44,484 nt of DNA, taken from the IMG/VR virus record IMGVR_UViG_3300010396_000022, positions 1-44,484 of that record, one strand, 5' to 3'. The notes under the pieces are model-generated. The model made no database searches and was not told where the DNA came from. It saw nothing but the letters and a program-made list of their open reading frames with translations. Of this stretch, positions 21,868-30,271 are shown one piece after another. The translations under genes and the position numbers were made by a program. This DNA comes from a virus. The first letter of the stretch is position 1. Each line of letters starts with the position of its first letter.

Positions 21868-24227
21868 CAGACGTTCTCGTTAGCCTTGTGCTGAAGCTCG
21901 ACTGCAACAACCGTGCATGGATATGGACGACAGACTTCCCAGCACCACATGTTATCATAATTTGAGTTGGCGTCTACTGGTGACCAGTAAATACCAGAGA
22001 AGGTTTCTGTTAGGGGAATACTTACAGTTCCGCCAGTTGACTTGAAGTCGCACGTCCGCATCGTCATGAAGTCTACGCCGACCTTGACCCCTTGGGCGTC
22101 GTTGAACAAAACACCCGACGACGTTGCTCTGCGATACTTGCCGAGCGACGGCCCGGTTTGCGTCATGCTCTCGTTTGGAGTGACGGGCCTTAGTATCTGC
22201 CCCTTGCTGCAATAGGTCTTCCCGATGCAGAACGGGACACAATAGAGCGCGGGGTCGGCGAACGACAATTTCATGAACGGAGAGGTGGCGCTTGAGGTCG
22301 TGTCCCCCCTGTCCGCAACGCACTGGTTGTAGCGAACCGCGAAGGTCGTGTTGAACTTGCACCAGACCGGCTCCTCAGCCGCGAGCCAGATTGCATTGCC
22401 AGTTCGATCCCAGATTCCGGGAGCAAAACTGTCAGGGTAACTCAGGCCCCCGGACGTTCCACCGGCAACAGCCTGGTTATACTGAGAGCCGGAGACAACC
22501 TGCGACCTTCCCAGAGTTCCGGCATAGCCGGTGTAAACCGTGTCCCATCCGGTCTCGGGGATAACGCTTACGACCTGCGGGGCCGAGCCGTAGGTGAACT
22601 TGTAATCGACAAAGACCGACAGGTGATAATTGGACGCATCGACTATGGAACCGCCACTCATCGCGATACAGTCGAAGCGGAACCTTCGGACGGTATAATC
22701 TACCGAATGAACGTAGTCGCTGCGGTCGAGGTCTATATCCAGCGGATCGCAACCGGTAACGAGATAGGCCGCTCCCGCCTGATCGGTGACGGCCCAGTTC
22801 GCGTCCATGAACCCGCCGACCATATGTTCGTGATAGTCGAAGGTCGCGCCTGAGAGATTGTAATAGGTGCAGTCGATCCTGAACCTTGCTCCCAGTGTGG
22901 CAACCGTTCCCCCGGCTCCTCCGGTATAATCTCCAGGGGCAAGGCAGGAGAGGAGAACAAGATCGTTCGGTAATTGAAGGATCGCATTGCCACCGAAAGC
23001 GGTCTGGACCCAGCTCGCACAATCGCTATTCGGTCCGGTCGAAGAGGACCATGGCGTCAGGTCAGTAAAGCCGGAACCGGGGACGCACTTCCACAGCTTG
23101 AACGCCTTGGTCGTGTTTTTTGAAGCGAAGATATAGAGATTGGAGTCGGCTCCGACCGACCAGCCCCACGGGAAGATATCGGTCTGGTAAAGCCTGTAGG
23201 TGCTGTCAGGAACCGCATAGGTGTAGGTGGCCGTCAAAGCATCTGCGGAAATCTCAGACGATGATGGCGTGCTTGGCAGGACAAGGATTTCCTGCCCGCT
23301 GCTTACACCGGGAGTCGCGTTGGAATTGGCATAGACATAGGCCCAGTTAGCCGTCGTCCCGATGGGCGCGGCATTAGCCGAACCGCTGTTCCTCGCGATC
23401 TCCAGCGGCCCGATTGTTGAGGCATAGTTGTTGGAACGCTGGAAACAATGGACCTGCTTGTTCCACGGCGCGCACCAGAAGTTGCCCGTCCTGGGATCGG
23501 TGACAGCCGACTGCTCGATACTTCCGCCGAACAGACCAAGATTGCTATTGCCGTTTGAAAGGCCCGCAACAACCGACCGGCCCCAAGACCCGTCAGACCC
23601 GGAGTTGACGGCATCGACGGTTATGTAACCCTGTCCAGCCGTCCCCCAGTAGAGCCTGTCCCCGACTGTGTAGCCGTGCCCGATGTTCCAGAGAGTGACA
23701 CCCGTAACTACCCCAGTAACAGGGTCTCCGGTGACGGCGGCACTCGCCCCCTCTCCGGTCCCTCCGGTGAGGTAATTGGGCTCGGTCGTCCCGAAGGCGA
23801 AGGAGGTTCCGGAGGTGAGGGTAAAGCTGGTAACGCCTCCTGACCCCTTCCCCGAAGGAACGGTTTTCGAGGCGTCGTAGGCCGGGTAGAAAGTGACAGA
23901 TCCGGAATCGATATTCTTGGCCGCGGTCTGGAACGTGAACTCTTGGCATAGATCGATGGTGTTTCCCGGCGGAGTAGCCCCATGCCCCGACCACAGGGTC
24001 TTCCCTGTCGCATTGACCTCATAGACTGCGCTGAACTGGTCGGGATCGGCCGTCTGACTGGTGATCGTCGTCCAATACATGATGTTGCGGCGAACACGGT
24101 CGAAGGCCGTCCCGAGGCAGTATTCATTGCAGGTGCAGAAGTTGGGCGCGGTGCTGTTGGAGAACTGCCCCGCGATGACGGAGGTATAATTCTCCTCTGC
24201 CGACATGACATAAGCGACAGCGCTCAT
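21867..24227 (-). CDS. Large tail/virion structural protein, 786 aa
   Basis: A beta-rich protein with high Gly, Ser, Thr, Tyr, Trp content and no long helices. It overlaps the nozzle-type gene upstream by ATGA (24224-24227) and the small ejection gene downstream by one base. N-terminal 40 residues contain F-C-T-C-N-E-Y-C. Its place between tail nozzle and ejection proteins suggests a tail accessory or spike-like protein. No polysaccharide-degrading motif recognised. Confidence 0.75.
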   Translation of the reverse strand: MSAVAYVMSAEENYTSVIAGQFSNSTAPNFCTCNEYCLGTAFDRVRRNIMYWTTITSQTADPDQFSAVYEVNATGKTLWSGHGATPPGNTIDLCQEFTFQTAAKNIDSGSVTFYPAYDASKTVPSGKGSGGVTSFTLTSGTSFAFGTTEPNYLTGGTGEGASAAVTGDPVTGVVTGVTLWNIGHGYTVGDRLYWGTAGQGYITVDAVNSGSDGSWGRSVVAGLSNGNSNLGLFGGSIEQSAVTDPRTGNFWCAPWNKQVHCFQRSNNYASTIGPLEIARNSGSANAAPIGTTANWAYVYANSNATPGVSSGQEILVLPSTPSSSEISADALTATYTYAVPDSTYRLYQTDIFPWGWSVGADSNLYIFASKNTTKAFKLWKCVPGSGFTDLTPWSSSTGPNSDCASWVQTAFGGNAILQLPNDLVLLSCLAPGDYTGGAGGTVATLGARFRIDCTYYNLSGATFDYHEHMVGGFMDANWAVTDQAGAAYLVTGCDPLDIDLDRSDYVHSVDYTVRRFRFDCIAMSGGSIVDASNYHLSVFVDYKFTYGSAPQVVSVIPETGWDTVYTGYAGTLGRSQVVSGSQYNQAVAGGTSGGLSYPDSFAPGIWDRTGNAIWLAAEEPVWCKFNTTFAVRYNQCVADRGDTTSSATSPFMKLSFADPALYCVPFCIGKTYCSKGQILRPVTPNESMTQTGPSLGKYRRATSSGVLFNDAQGVKVGVDFMTMRTCDFKSTGGTVSIPLTETFSGIYWSPVDANSNYDNMWCWEVCRPYPCTVVAVELQHKANENV

Positions 24228-26473
24228 CCCGTTATCTCCACGGAAAGCGGGGTGCAGCCAGCAGCGGTGATGCTTGCAAGAAGGCTATCGGTGAACAGCG
24301 AGGACGTGGCGTTCAGGGGAATGTCGATCGTCCCACCAGAAGAAACGGTGAAGTCCCCGAGATCGAGGCCCGCGCCCCACGCGGTCACACTCTCCCCGAT
24401 CATATACCAGAGGCCGTAGATGCGAATGACAGTCACACCATCGACCGTCATCTTGTCGGCGCCAACGGGGATTGCCCCGCCGTCCACATACCAGGCAGTC
24501 AAAAGGCTATCGCTATCGTCCCACAGGGTCTGAAGGAACTCGACGTAGCAATAGGTGGTGGACGGGTCCTGAGTGGCAAGAGAGATGGTATCCGTCTCTC
24601 CCCCGTTGGCTGGACCGCCCTGTATGGAAATGACGTTCCTTCCAGTCCCCAATGTATGACGGTGCCACCCGTTGAACTCTATGGGTTTAATGGGATCGTC
24701 GTGCTTGTAGGTGCAGCCGATCAGTCCCCCGTTATTCAGGCGGCACCAGATGACGGGGGTGAGTTCCCGCATGTAGGCAAGTTCCGCCACACCACTGACG
24801 GAGAGATGCTTGGAGCGGAGGATCAGATTGTCGGCGACGAACTTCTGCGTGAAGTAGTTCGCCATATATTCATAGACCTTGCGCCCGTCGCGCTGGACGA
24901 AGACCGTAACCCGGTCGATCTTGATGGCTGGGGTATTGACGCTCCCGTAGTGCGTCATTTCCCGAGTTGCTATTGAGGTCGGAGTGATCGGCTCGCCGCC
25001 GCCCGAAGAGGCGATGATCCATTCCCCGCTTTGAGTCCCCGCTAGAACCCCCTGTTCGTCGGGGAGCATCCACAGGAAGTTCTCGATTTCCTTGGCGTTC
25101 AGGGTGCCCGATATGCCGTTGTTGTCGGCGACCGTTCCATCGAGGCCGGTCGGGGCAAAGTTGATGTAGCCGTTGACGGAGAAGTCGTTGGAGACCGAGG
25201 CATCGAAGCGGTTCTTGACCGCCCCCCCTAACCACACACGGCCTTGGTAATAGGCTCCGCACGAAGGATAGCCGGTGGTGTCGCAATAGGTCCCGAGCTG
25301 CCATGCGGTGATCGGCGTGGTGTAGAGGAGGTTGCCAGAGGCTACGTTGTCTGGATAGGTGACTTCCGTTACCGGCGTCCCGACAAACTCCGTGGTGGAC
25401 GTGACCGATGAAATCGTGCCCCACGTCCACGCCGCCGCACTGGGGTCAATGACCCAGTTGGTTCCGTTGTCGGTGCTGGGCTGAACGCCGGTAGATGACT
25501 GAACGGCTTTCCAGTAAGTCCCCGCTTCCTTCACCAGATTGCCCGACGAATAAGCCGTCCCCGAGGCCCATGCGGCAGGCTCCGAAAAGACGCGGAACAT
25601 GCGCCCAACATCAGTCGCGACAAAACCCTTCCCGTCGTTGATTCCAGAGGCGGAAGAGGCGGTAAATGTAATCGACCCAGACGTTGCGCTTGGGGTTAGG
25701 GTGGTCCCGTCCGAGGGAATGTCGAGATAGGGTCCGTCATGGAACGTCGCGAGCGTAAGGGAGGCTGTCGTGAACGAGCCGTCCGTCGCATTGGTCAGCG
25801 AGAAGATACGGGGCGCGTGGCTGTTGTGAAGGAGAAGGGCGTCAGTCCCGTCCTGAAGGATTCTAACTTGCTGTAGGTCGGTCTCCGCATAGGGCGTGGC
25901 AATGTCCACGATCTTATAGACCGTGAGGGTGTTGAGGTTGCCGAAGGTGATCAGGGTTCCGTCAATCGCCGCGCCCGTCAAAGCGTCGGTTACGGTGAAG
26001 GTATTAGTGTCTATCGCCGATACTGCGAGCTGGCGCCCAAGGACCTGATCGATACCGGCATATACAGTCGCACCGCCAAGCGTGAAGATGGCCTGATCCC
26101 CGGTAGCCATCCCATGAGCTGGAGCGGTGAAGACAGCGGGGTTGGCAGAGGAAATCGCCGTGACCTGCGTTCCGGACCACACGACTAGTCCCGCTCCAGA
26201 CCGCCACAGTCTCAGATGGCCGGCAGTCAGTTCCAGAACATAGGGCTGAGCCTCATCGACGTTATATTCTCTGAGGACCGCATACGCACCGTTCCGGGTC
26301 ACTCCACCCAGACGGGTTCCCGACCTGCGTGGAGCAGCGCCCTCCTCGATCGGGATCACATTCAAACAGACGTTTAAGCCCGTTCTGTAATCTTCCCGGT
26401 CGAAGCGGCCCTGCATCTGAGGCGACCATTCGCCCCCCAGAAACGAAGTTTGGGAGAAGCTGGCAGTCCCCAC
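24224..26473 (-). CDS. Tail nozzle protein (T7 gp12 / tail tubular B-like)
   Basis: 749 residues. The opening F-S-Q-T-S-F-L-G-G-E-W-S-P-Q-M-Q-G-R-F-D followed by Y-R-T-G-L-N-V-C-L-N-V-I-P and R-R-S-G-T-R-L is the classic start of podoviral nozzle proteins (GGE-SP, R-D-Y, GL-N, RRPGT). The rest is beta-rich. Around residues 300-345 an insert (A-W-A-S-G-T-A-Y-S-S-G-N-L-V ... Y-W-K-A) resembles a CBM5/12-type carbohydrate-binding module. It forms the distal tail tube below the adaptor protein encoded just upstream. Confidence 0.9.
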   Translation of the reverse strand: MGTASFSQTSFLGGEWSPQMQGRFDREDYRTGLNVCLNVIPIEEGAAPRRSGTRLGGVTRNGAYAVLREYNVDEAQPYVLELTAGHLRLWRSGAGLVVWSGTQVTAISSANPAVFTAPAHGMATGDQAIFTLGGATVYAGIDQVLGRQLAVSAIDTNTFTVTDALTGAAIDGTLITFGNLNTLTVYKIVDIATPYAETDLQQVRILQDGTDALLLHNSHAPRIFSLTNATDGSFTTASLTLATFHDGPYLDIPSDGTTLTPSATSGSITFTASSASGINDGKGFVATDVGRMFRVFSEPAAWASGTAYSSGNLVKEAGTYWKAVQSSTGVQPSTDNGTNWVIDPSAAAWTWGTISSVTSTTEFVGTPVTEVTYPDNVASGNLLYTTPITAWQLGTYCDTTGYPSCGAYYQGRVWLGGAVKNRFDASVSNDFSVNGYINFAPTGLDGTVADNNGISGTLNAKEIENFLWMLPDEQGVLAGTQSGEWIIASSGGGEPITPTSIATREMTHYGSVNTPAIKIDRVTVFVQRDGRKVYEYMANYFTQKFVADNLILRSKHLSVSGVAELAYMRELTPVIWCRLNNGGLIGCTYKHDDPIKPIEFNGWHRHTLGTGRNVISIQGGPANGGETDTISLATQDPSTTYCYVEFLQTLWDDSDSLLTAWYVDGGAIPVGADKMTVDGVTVIRIYGLWYMIGESVTAWGAGLDLGDFTVSSGGTIDIPLNATSSLFTDSLLASITAAGCTPLSVEITG

Positions 26474-26476
26474 GGC

Positions 26477-27616
26477 TTACAACCGGCAGACCAGATAATC
26501 ATCTAGAGGCGGCTCGACGGAACCTGTTTCGATCCCGTTCACGTTGCGGGCGTCCCCCATCATGGTCTTGTAGATTTGGCTGATCGTGCCTAGCTTGGAA
26601 TCCGACTGGGTAAGCGGCTCGCAAATCTCCAGTCCTATTCTCGCTGCAAGACCCTCGCAGAACATCGGGTCCATCTGGCTAACGTCCTGAATGTCGGCGA
26701 CCGACCTTAGGATGATGACCTGACTGTCCGAGGTCGTGATGTAGTCACCCTCGAACACCCAATCGTCGTAGGGCAGGCCGGAAGGTGCACCGAGATAGGA
26801 CGCGACACCCTGCTTTGGGTCCTGCGGTGCCTCCCTCAAAAACCCATAGGGAAGGCGAAAGACATTGCGGCTTGCCGACTGGTCCCGAGGTCCCGCGTCA
26901 ATCGGATACTGGAACCGCTGGTATCGGACTGTGGCGTTGATCTGTAGCCAGCCTTGGCCGATCTGGGTTGCCGCCTGATTGGTGACTGGAACGGCGGTCC
27001 AGTAGGTATCCTCAGACGGCGTGTTATTGGTATTGAGATCGACCTTCGACTGCCACGTGGAACTGGAATAGGATACCGTGTCGCCGATGTTGTAGGTCGT
27101 CGCCGCATCCCACGCGATCGCTCCCAAAGTGGGATCGTCCGCTGTTCCTGAAATCAGGCACTGGTAGACGTTCACTGTCCCGGCAACGACGTTGTAGACA
27201 AGCTCACCGGCATAATACTGGGTCGTGGAGTCGTACTTCGTGACGGTCTGCGGGCCGAAGTAGACCGTCCAGTACGCTTCATCGGGGCTACCCGGAGGCG
27301 TGTTCGCAGGCACGTATTGCGCCGCGAAATAGAAGGTATTGTTGTAGGAGATAATGGAGCCCTGTGGGTAGACCGCAGTGGAACCCCACGCAGCGGGAAC
27401 GAGGAACATGGTGCTCTCGTCCACGGCCCTTAGAGCCGCCTTCCTTACGGAGAAGCGCCAGACGTTGCGGCGAAGCTCGGCAACACGAAGCTTGTCATAG
27501 ACCGCGTTGGTGTAGAGAGCGCCCTTCGCGTCATCCGTGAATGCGGAGATATTGGGAACGCCGCAGTGATCGAGAGCCCGGTTGGCGATGTCCAGAGGGA
27601 CGCGATATTCCGCCAC
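26477..27616 (-). CDS. Tail adaptor (T7 gp11 / tail tubular A-like) with CBM5/12-like inserts
   Basis: 379 residues. Residues 1-65 (I-A-N-R-A-L-D-H-C-G ... R-R-N-V-W-R-F-S-V-R-K-A-A-L) and about 225-379 form the usual adaptor fold (L-P-Y-G-F-L-R, C-E-G-L-A-A-R-I-G-L-E-I-C-E). Between them are two or three modules of the type W-x(n)-Y-x-x-G-D/E-x-V-x-Y-x-x-x-x-Y-x-x, as in chitin-binding CBM5/12 domains. The adaptor joins the portal to the nozzle. The inserts would project outward and could bind cell-surface sugars; that is inference. Confidence 0.88.
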   Translation of the reverse strand: MAEYRVPLDIANRALDHCGVPNISAFTDDAKGALYTNAVYDKLRVAELRRNVWRFSVRKAALRAVDESTMFLVPAAWGSTAVYPQGSIISYNNTFYFAAQYVPANTPPGSPDEAYWTVYFGPQTVTKYDSTTQYYAGELVYNVVAGTVNVYQCLISGTADDPTLGAIAWDAATTYNIGDTVSYSSSTWQSKVDLNTNNTPSEDTYWTAVPVTNQAATQIGQGWLQINATVRYQRFQYPIDAGPRDQSASRNVFRLPYGFLREAPQDPKQGVASYLGAPSGLPYDDWVFEGDYITTSDSQVIILRSVADIQDVSQMDPMFCEGLAARIGLEICEPLTQSDSKLGTISQIYKTMMGDARNVNGIETGSVEPPLDDYLVCRL

Positions 27617-27619
27617 GGG

Positions 27620-27904
27620 TTACTCTCCTGGAATGCGGGTTACACTCGCATAGACAGCAGTGGCCGTGGCAATCGTGAGCTGATACTTGCCCGGAGTGAG
27701 GCTCAACGCCCCAGACGTTCCATTGGCCGTCATGGACGTGGCTGCGTCGATCAGGGTAGAGCCGTCAGGGCCTACGCGCTGAAGCTTGACCGACCCGCCG
27801 CCCCATGTCGCGACCGCATCCAGAGCATAAGTTCCGCCAAGGAGGCTGAACTGGGCCGGTGTGGCGCTGATGTTGCTCCATGCGAAGCTCTCGTGAGCGC
27901 GCAT
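27620..27904 (-). CDS. Small beta-sandwich virion protein, 94 aa
   Basis: Between head and tail genes. Compact beta pattern (A-V-A-T-W-G-G-G-S-V-K-L-Q-R-V, then L-T-P-G-K-Y-Q-L-T-I), like small head decoration or tail accessory proteins. Shares one base with the upstream gene. Function inferred from position. Confidence 0.7.
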   Translation of the reverse strand: MRAHESFAWSNISATPAQFSLLGGTYALDAVATWGGGSVKLQRVGPDGSTLIDAATSMTANGTSGALSLTPGKYQLTIATATAVYASVTRIPGE

Positions 27905-28122
27905 TACAGCTCCTTGAAAGTCTTGGGACCGTAGTTCTGGTCGTTGACGAACCAGTCGAGCTTTTCTAGCGCGAGGAAGATTTGCTTGAGGCTCGGCACG
28001 TTGGCCGTGTTCACCCGAAGCTCAATGTCTCCCGCACCCGGAGCCGAAGTCCCGACCGTGATGTTCTCGGGGTTGACGTCTTCGATCTTATCGACCGTGA
28101 AACTTAGCGAGACACTGGCCAT
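27904..28122 (-). CDS. Small virion-module protein, 72 aa
   Basis: A beta-rich N-terminus and helical C-terminus. The ATG at 28122 follows CAGGAGCC, a strong ribosome site, right after the two hairpins at 28141-28202. No family recognised. Confidence 0.7.
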   Translation of the reverse strand: MASVSLSFTVDKIEDVNPENITVGTSAPGAGDIELRVNTANVPSLKQIFLALEKLDWFVNDQNYGPKTFKEL

Positions 28123-28140
28123 TCATGGCTCCTGATGTTT

Positions 28141-28202
28141 GGTCGCCGACCCCGTTGAAGGAGGACAAGACCGCAAGGTCGGCGACCTCGGGGAGACCCC
28201 GA
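28141..28202 (-). promoter_or_regulatory. Two stacked perfect hairpins between head genes
   Basis: An 11-bp perfect inverted repeat (arms 28141-28151 and 28177-28187, 25-nt loop) is followed by a 6-bp stem with a 3-nt loop (28188-28202). Both fall in the only real gap of this part of the leftward operon. No U-run follows on the minus strand, so this may be an attenuator, RNA-processing or stabiliser element and not a full terminator. Confidence 0.6.
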
Positions 28203-28204
28203 TA

Positions 28205-28765
28205 TTAATTCACCGTCGAAAGGTTGATGCTGACATTCCCCGCAACGCCCGTCGCTGCGGCGGTGTGAACAGCAAGAACAACGTCGATGTATCCACCCGG
28301 ATCGGAAGTGAGGCCGACCTGCTTCCACAAGGGCGAGGTGCGAAGATTGGCATCCAGATTAGAAAGCGCGTCAATCTTCGATCCCGAAGTGGTCTGGGCG
28401 AACGCCTTGGCGGCAACGAAGCAGTTGGCGGAAATCTGAGTACCCTGGAGGGAGGCAGGCGTTCCGTCAGTCGTGCTATCCGAGTAGTAAGCCCCCAGGT
28501 CCACGGCCAGCGTCGGCGAACCGTTGCTGTCCATCTGGCCCTTGGTGAACAGCCAGCCGTCTTTCATGACGGTGGTCGTCGCCAGTCGAACCATCTTGTA
28601 GAGCGAGGAGGTCGAAGCCAGACCGGCAGCCGTCGCGGCCACATAGTCAGAGTGATTGACCTCGCGGCCCGGTCCGCCAATGCCCTCGGTAAGCTGGGTA
28701 GCGGAAGCCGTCCCAACACTGTCGAGAGTGGTGACCGAGGCGGATTTAACAGAGTCAGCAGCCAT
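28205..28765 (-). CDS. Virion structural protein, 186 aa (head decoration candidate)
   Basis: An Ala/Thr/Ser-rich protein with alternating helical and beta stretches, located just downstream of the major capsid gene in the leftward operon, the common place for a decoration or head-stabilising protein. It is followed by strong hairpins, consistent with separate control of an abundant product. No direct family match recognised. Confidence 0.7.
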   Translation of the reverse strand: MAADSVKSASVTTLDSVGTASATQLTEGIGGPGREVNHSDYVAATAAGLASTSSLYKMVRLATTTVMKDGWLFTKGQMDSNGSPTLAVDLGAYYSDSTTDGTPASLQGTQISANCFVAAKAFAQTTSGSKIDALSNLDANLRTSPLWKQVGLTSDPGGYIDVVLAVHTAAATGVAGNVSINLSTVN

Positions 28766-28793
28766 TGCTCAATGTCCCTTACGGAGTGATCAG

Positions 28794-28821
28794 TTGACAG
28801 CCGTAAGCTGTCGGGTAAGAT
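28794..28821 (+). promoter_or_regulatory. Promoter of the inserted HNH gene
   Basis: Perfect TTGACA at 28794-28799, 16 nt, then TAAGAT at 28816-28821. The ATG at 28830 is only 8 nt after the -10, so the transcript would be leaderless or nearly so. GACAG/CTGTC arms inside the spacer (28796-28812) could form an operator. Confidence 0.6.
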
Positions 28822-28829
28822 GAAACATT

Positions 28830-29216
28830 ATGAGAACTCTTGAAGAACAAGCTGCCATCCGCGCTAAGAACGCGGAATATCAGCGTCGGTACCGCCTGAC
28901 TAATCGCGGAAAGGAAAGAACAGACGCCTACGAACGATCGAATAAGGCTCGCGCCAAAAGATGGCGCGAAGAACTTAAGCGATGCTACGGAGTTACGCCA
29001 GAGTGGTACGAAGAAACTCTTGCAGCCCAGAACAACGGATGCGCGATTTGCGGGCGTGACCCCGACAAACGCCGACTGGCCGTCGATCACCATCACACGA
29101 CTGGCCAAGTGCGCGGACTTCTCTGCGCAAGGCATAATATCATGATTGGTGTTCTTGAGCATCCTGATCTTTCCAAATTACTCGATTATCTTGAGTCCTA
29201 TAAAACTAAGGCGTGA
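28830..29216 (+). CDS. HNH / recombination endonuclease VII-like protein, antiparallel insert
   Basis: 128 residues. About 1-50 form a very basic helical region. About 66-110 hold C-A-I-C-G, D-H-H-H-T-T-G-Q-V-R-G-L-L-C-x-x-H-N, the zinc and catalytic signature of the endonuclease VII family. It runs against all surrounding virion genes, has its own promoter, and its 3' end overlaps the major capsid gene tail to tail by 11 nt. It is more AT-rich by eye than its neighbours. It looks like a homing-type or selfish insertion beside the capsid gene. Confidence 0.9.
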   Translation: MRTLEEQAAIRAKNAEYQRRYRLTNRGKERTDAYERSNKARAKRWREELKRCYGVTPEWYEETLAAQNNGCAICGRDPDKRRLAVDHHHTTGQVRGLLCARHNIMIGVLEHPDLSKLLDYLESYKTKA

Positions 29217-30126
29217 TATCTGCCCCGGTTGAGTCGGCGCAGTTGACTTGCAGAACCTTACCCGGCTGCGTGCGGGTCGAGCCGAACGAAGTCTGGGTGT
29301 AGATCTGATAGGGATGACCGGAGAGGTCGTTGCGCTGGCTGGCGATGTTGGTCATGTCGCGCCAGATGCCGAGATACAGGCCCGACTTCGCGAACGCGAT
29401 GCAGTTCCTGATGCTGGAGGCCACCGCAAGCCGCTCGGAAACGACGATATCGAATCCGAGGAAGCGGGTGATCTTGCCATCGGTGAGAACCGGGCGGTCG
29501 TTGAACTCGGTCGAGACAACCTGAACCTGCTTGAGCAAGTCGGCTTCCTGAGACGAGCCGATCACGAGGCACAGCGGATCGCTGTCAATATCGACGTGAT
29601 AGTGACGGAAGATGCGCTTGGCTTCGATGAGCTTGGCAACGGTAAGGCCCACCGAGGTCGCGCCCGCGCCGAAGGTATCGGCGATGCGGAAGTTGGTGGT
29701 GTCGAACGTCTCGGGAGTGAGAGACGCTGCGTCCTGCCCGGTCTGTGCCGTAGCGAAGGCATTGGCGATAATGCAGTCATCCCAGCCACGGCCGACAGCC
29801 TGGGCGGCGTTGTCGGAATACTGCGACTTGGGATCGACAATCGTTTTCAGTTCATCGAAGCTGTCGATGAGCTGGGTAAGTTCGCCGTCCTGCGGGAATA
29901 CCCAACGCCGGGTGAAATCCGGGTCGGTGCGCTGGATGGGAGCGAAGCGTCCTGCCGGAGCTTTGAGCTGGACCGCGCCGATCTGGTTGACCGGCGATGC
30001 CATCTTGCCGACATGGAAGCCCTCGCGAAGCTTGCCGCGAAGTTTCGACCCCATCTGCTGGAGCTTCAGCTCAAGAACAGTCGAGAATTGGGTCGTGTAA
30101 AGTTGATAGAGACCATCAGTAGCCAC
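29206..30126 (-). CDS. Major capsid protein
   Basis: 306 residues from a GTG at 30126 with a TGGAG ribosome site; a TTG at 30141 is possible but lacks one. Contains P-A-G-R-F-A-P-I-Q-R-T near residue 60, F-D-E-L-K-T-I-V-D-P-x-S-x-Y near 95, and a C-terminal G-L-Y-L-G-I-W-R-D-M block. These fit the HK97-fold capsid proteins of Bcep22/BPP-1-like podoviruses. Scaffold upstream and head accessory genes downstream agree. Confidence 0.87.
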   Translation of the reverse strand: MATDGLYQLYTTQFSTVLELKLQQMGSKLRGKLREGFHVGKMASPVNQIGAVQLKAPAGRFAPIQRTDPDFTRRWVFPQDGELTQLIDSFDELKTIVDPKSQYSDNAAQAVGRGWDDCIIANAFATAQTGQDAASLTPETFDTTNFRIADTFGAGATSVGLTVAKLIEAKRIFRHYHVDIDSDPLCLVIGSSQEADLLKQVQVVSTEFNDRPVLTDGKITRFLGFDIVVSERLAVASSIRNCIAFAKSGLYLGIWRDMTNIASQRNDLSGHPYQIYTQTSFGSTRTQPGKVLQVNCADSTGADITP

Positions 30127-30234
30127 GGAATGACTCCACAATCAAAGTGATCGTTTGGAGACCGTATCCGGGAACCGGGGGTCGGATGACTTATCGAGCG
30201 GCCCAAATGGGTGTGCGCTCTTATGTCAGCACCC

Positions 30235-30263
30235 TAAATCCTATAACTGTTACTCGTTGTCAA
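30235..30263 (-). promoter_or_regulatory. Possible promoter before the major capsid gene
   Basis: On the minus strand a perfect TTGACA (30263-30258) lies in an unusually AT-rich spacer between scaffold and capsid genes. The matching -10 (GATTTA at 17 nt) is poor. It could boost capsid transcription. A perfect 6-bp inverted repeat (30271-30276 / 30283-30288) overlaps the scaffold stop just upstream. Confidence 0.3.
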
Positions 30264-30271
30264 GCTATTTC

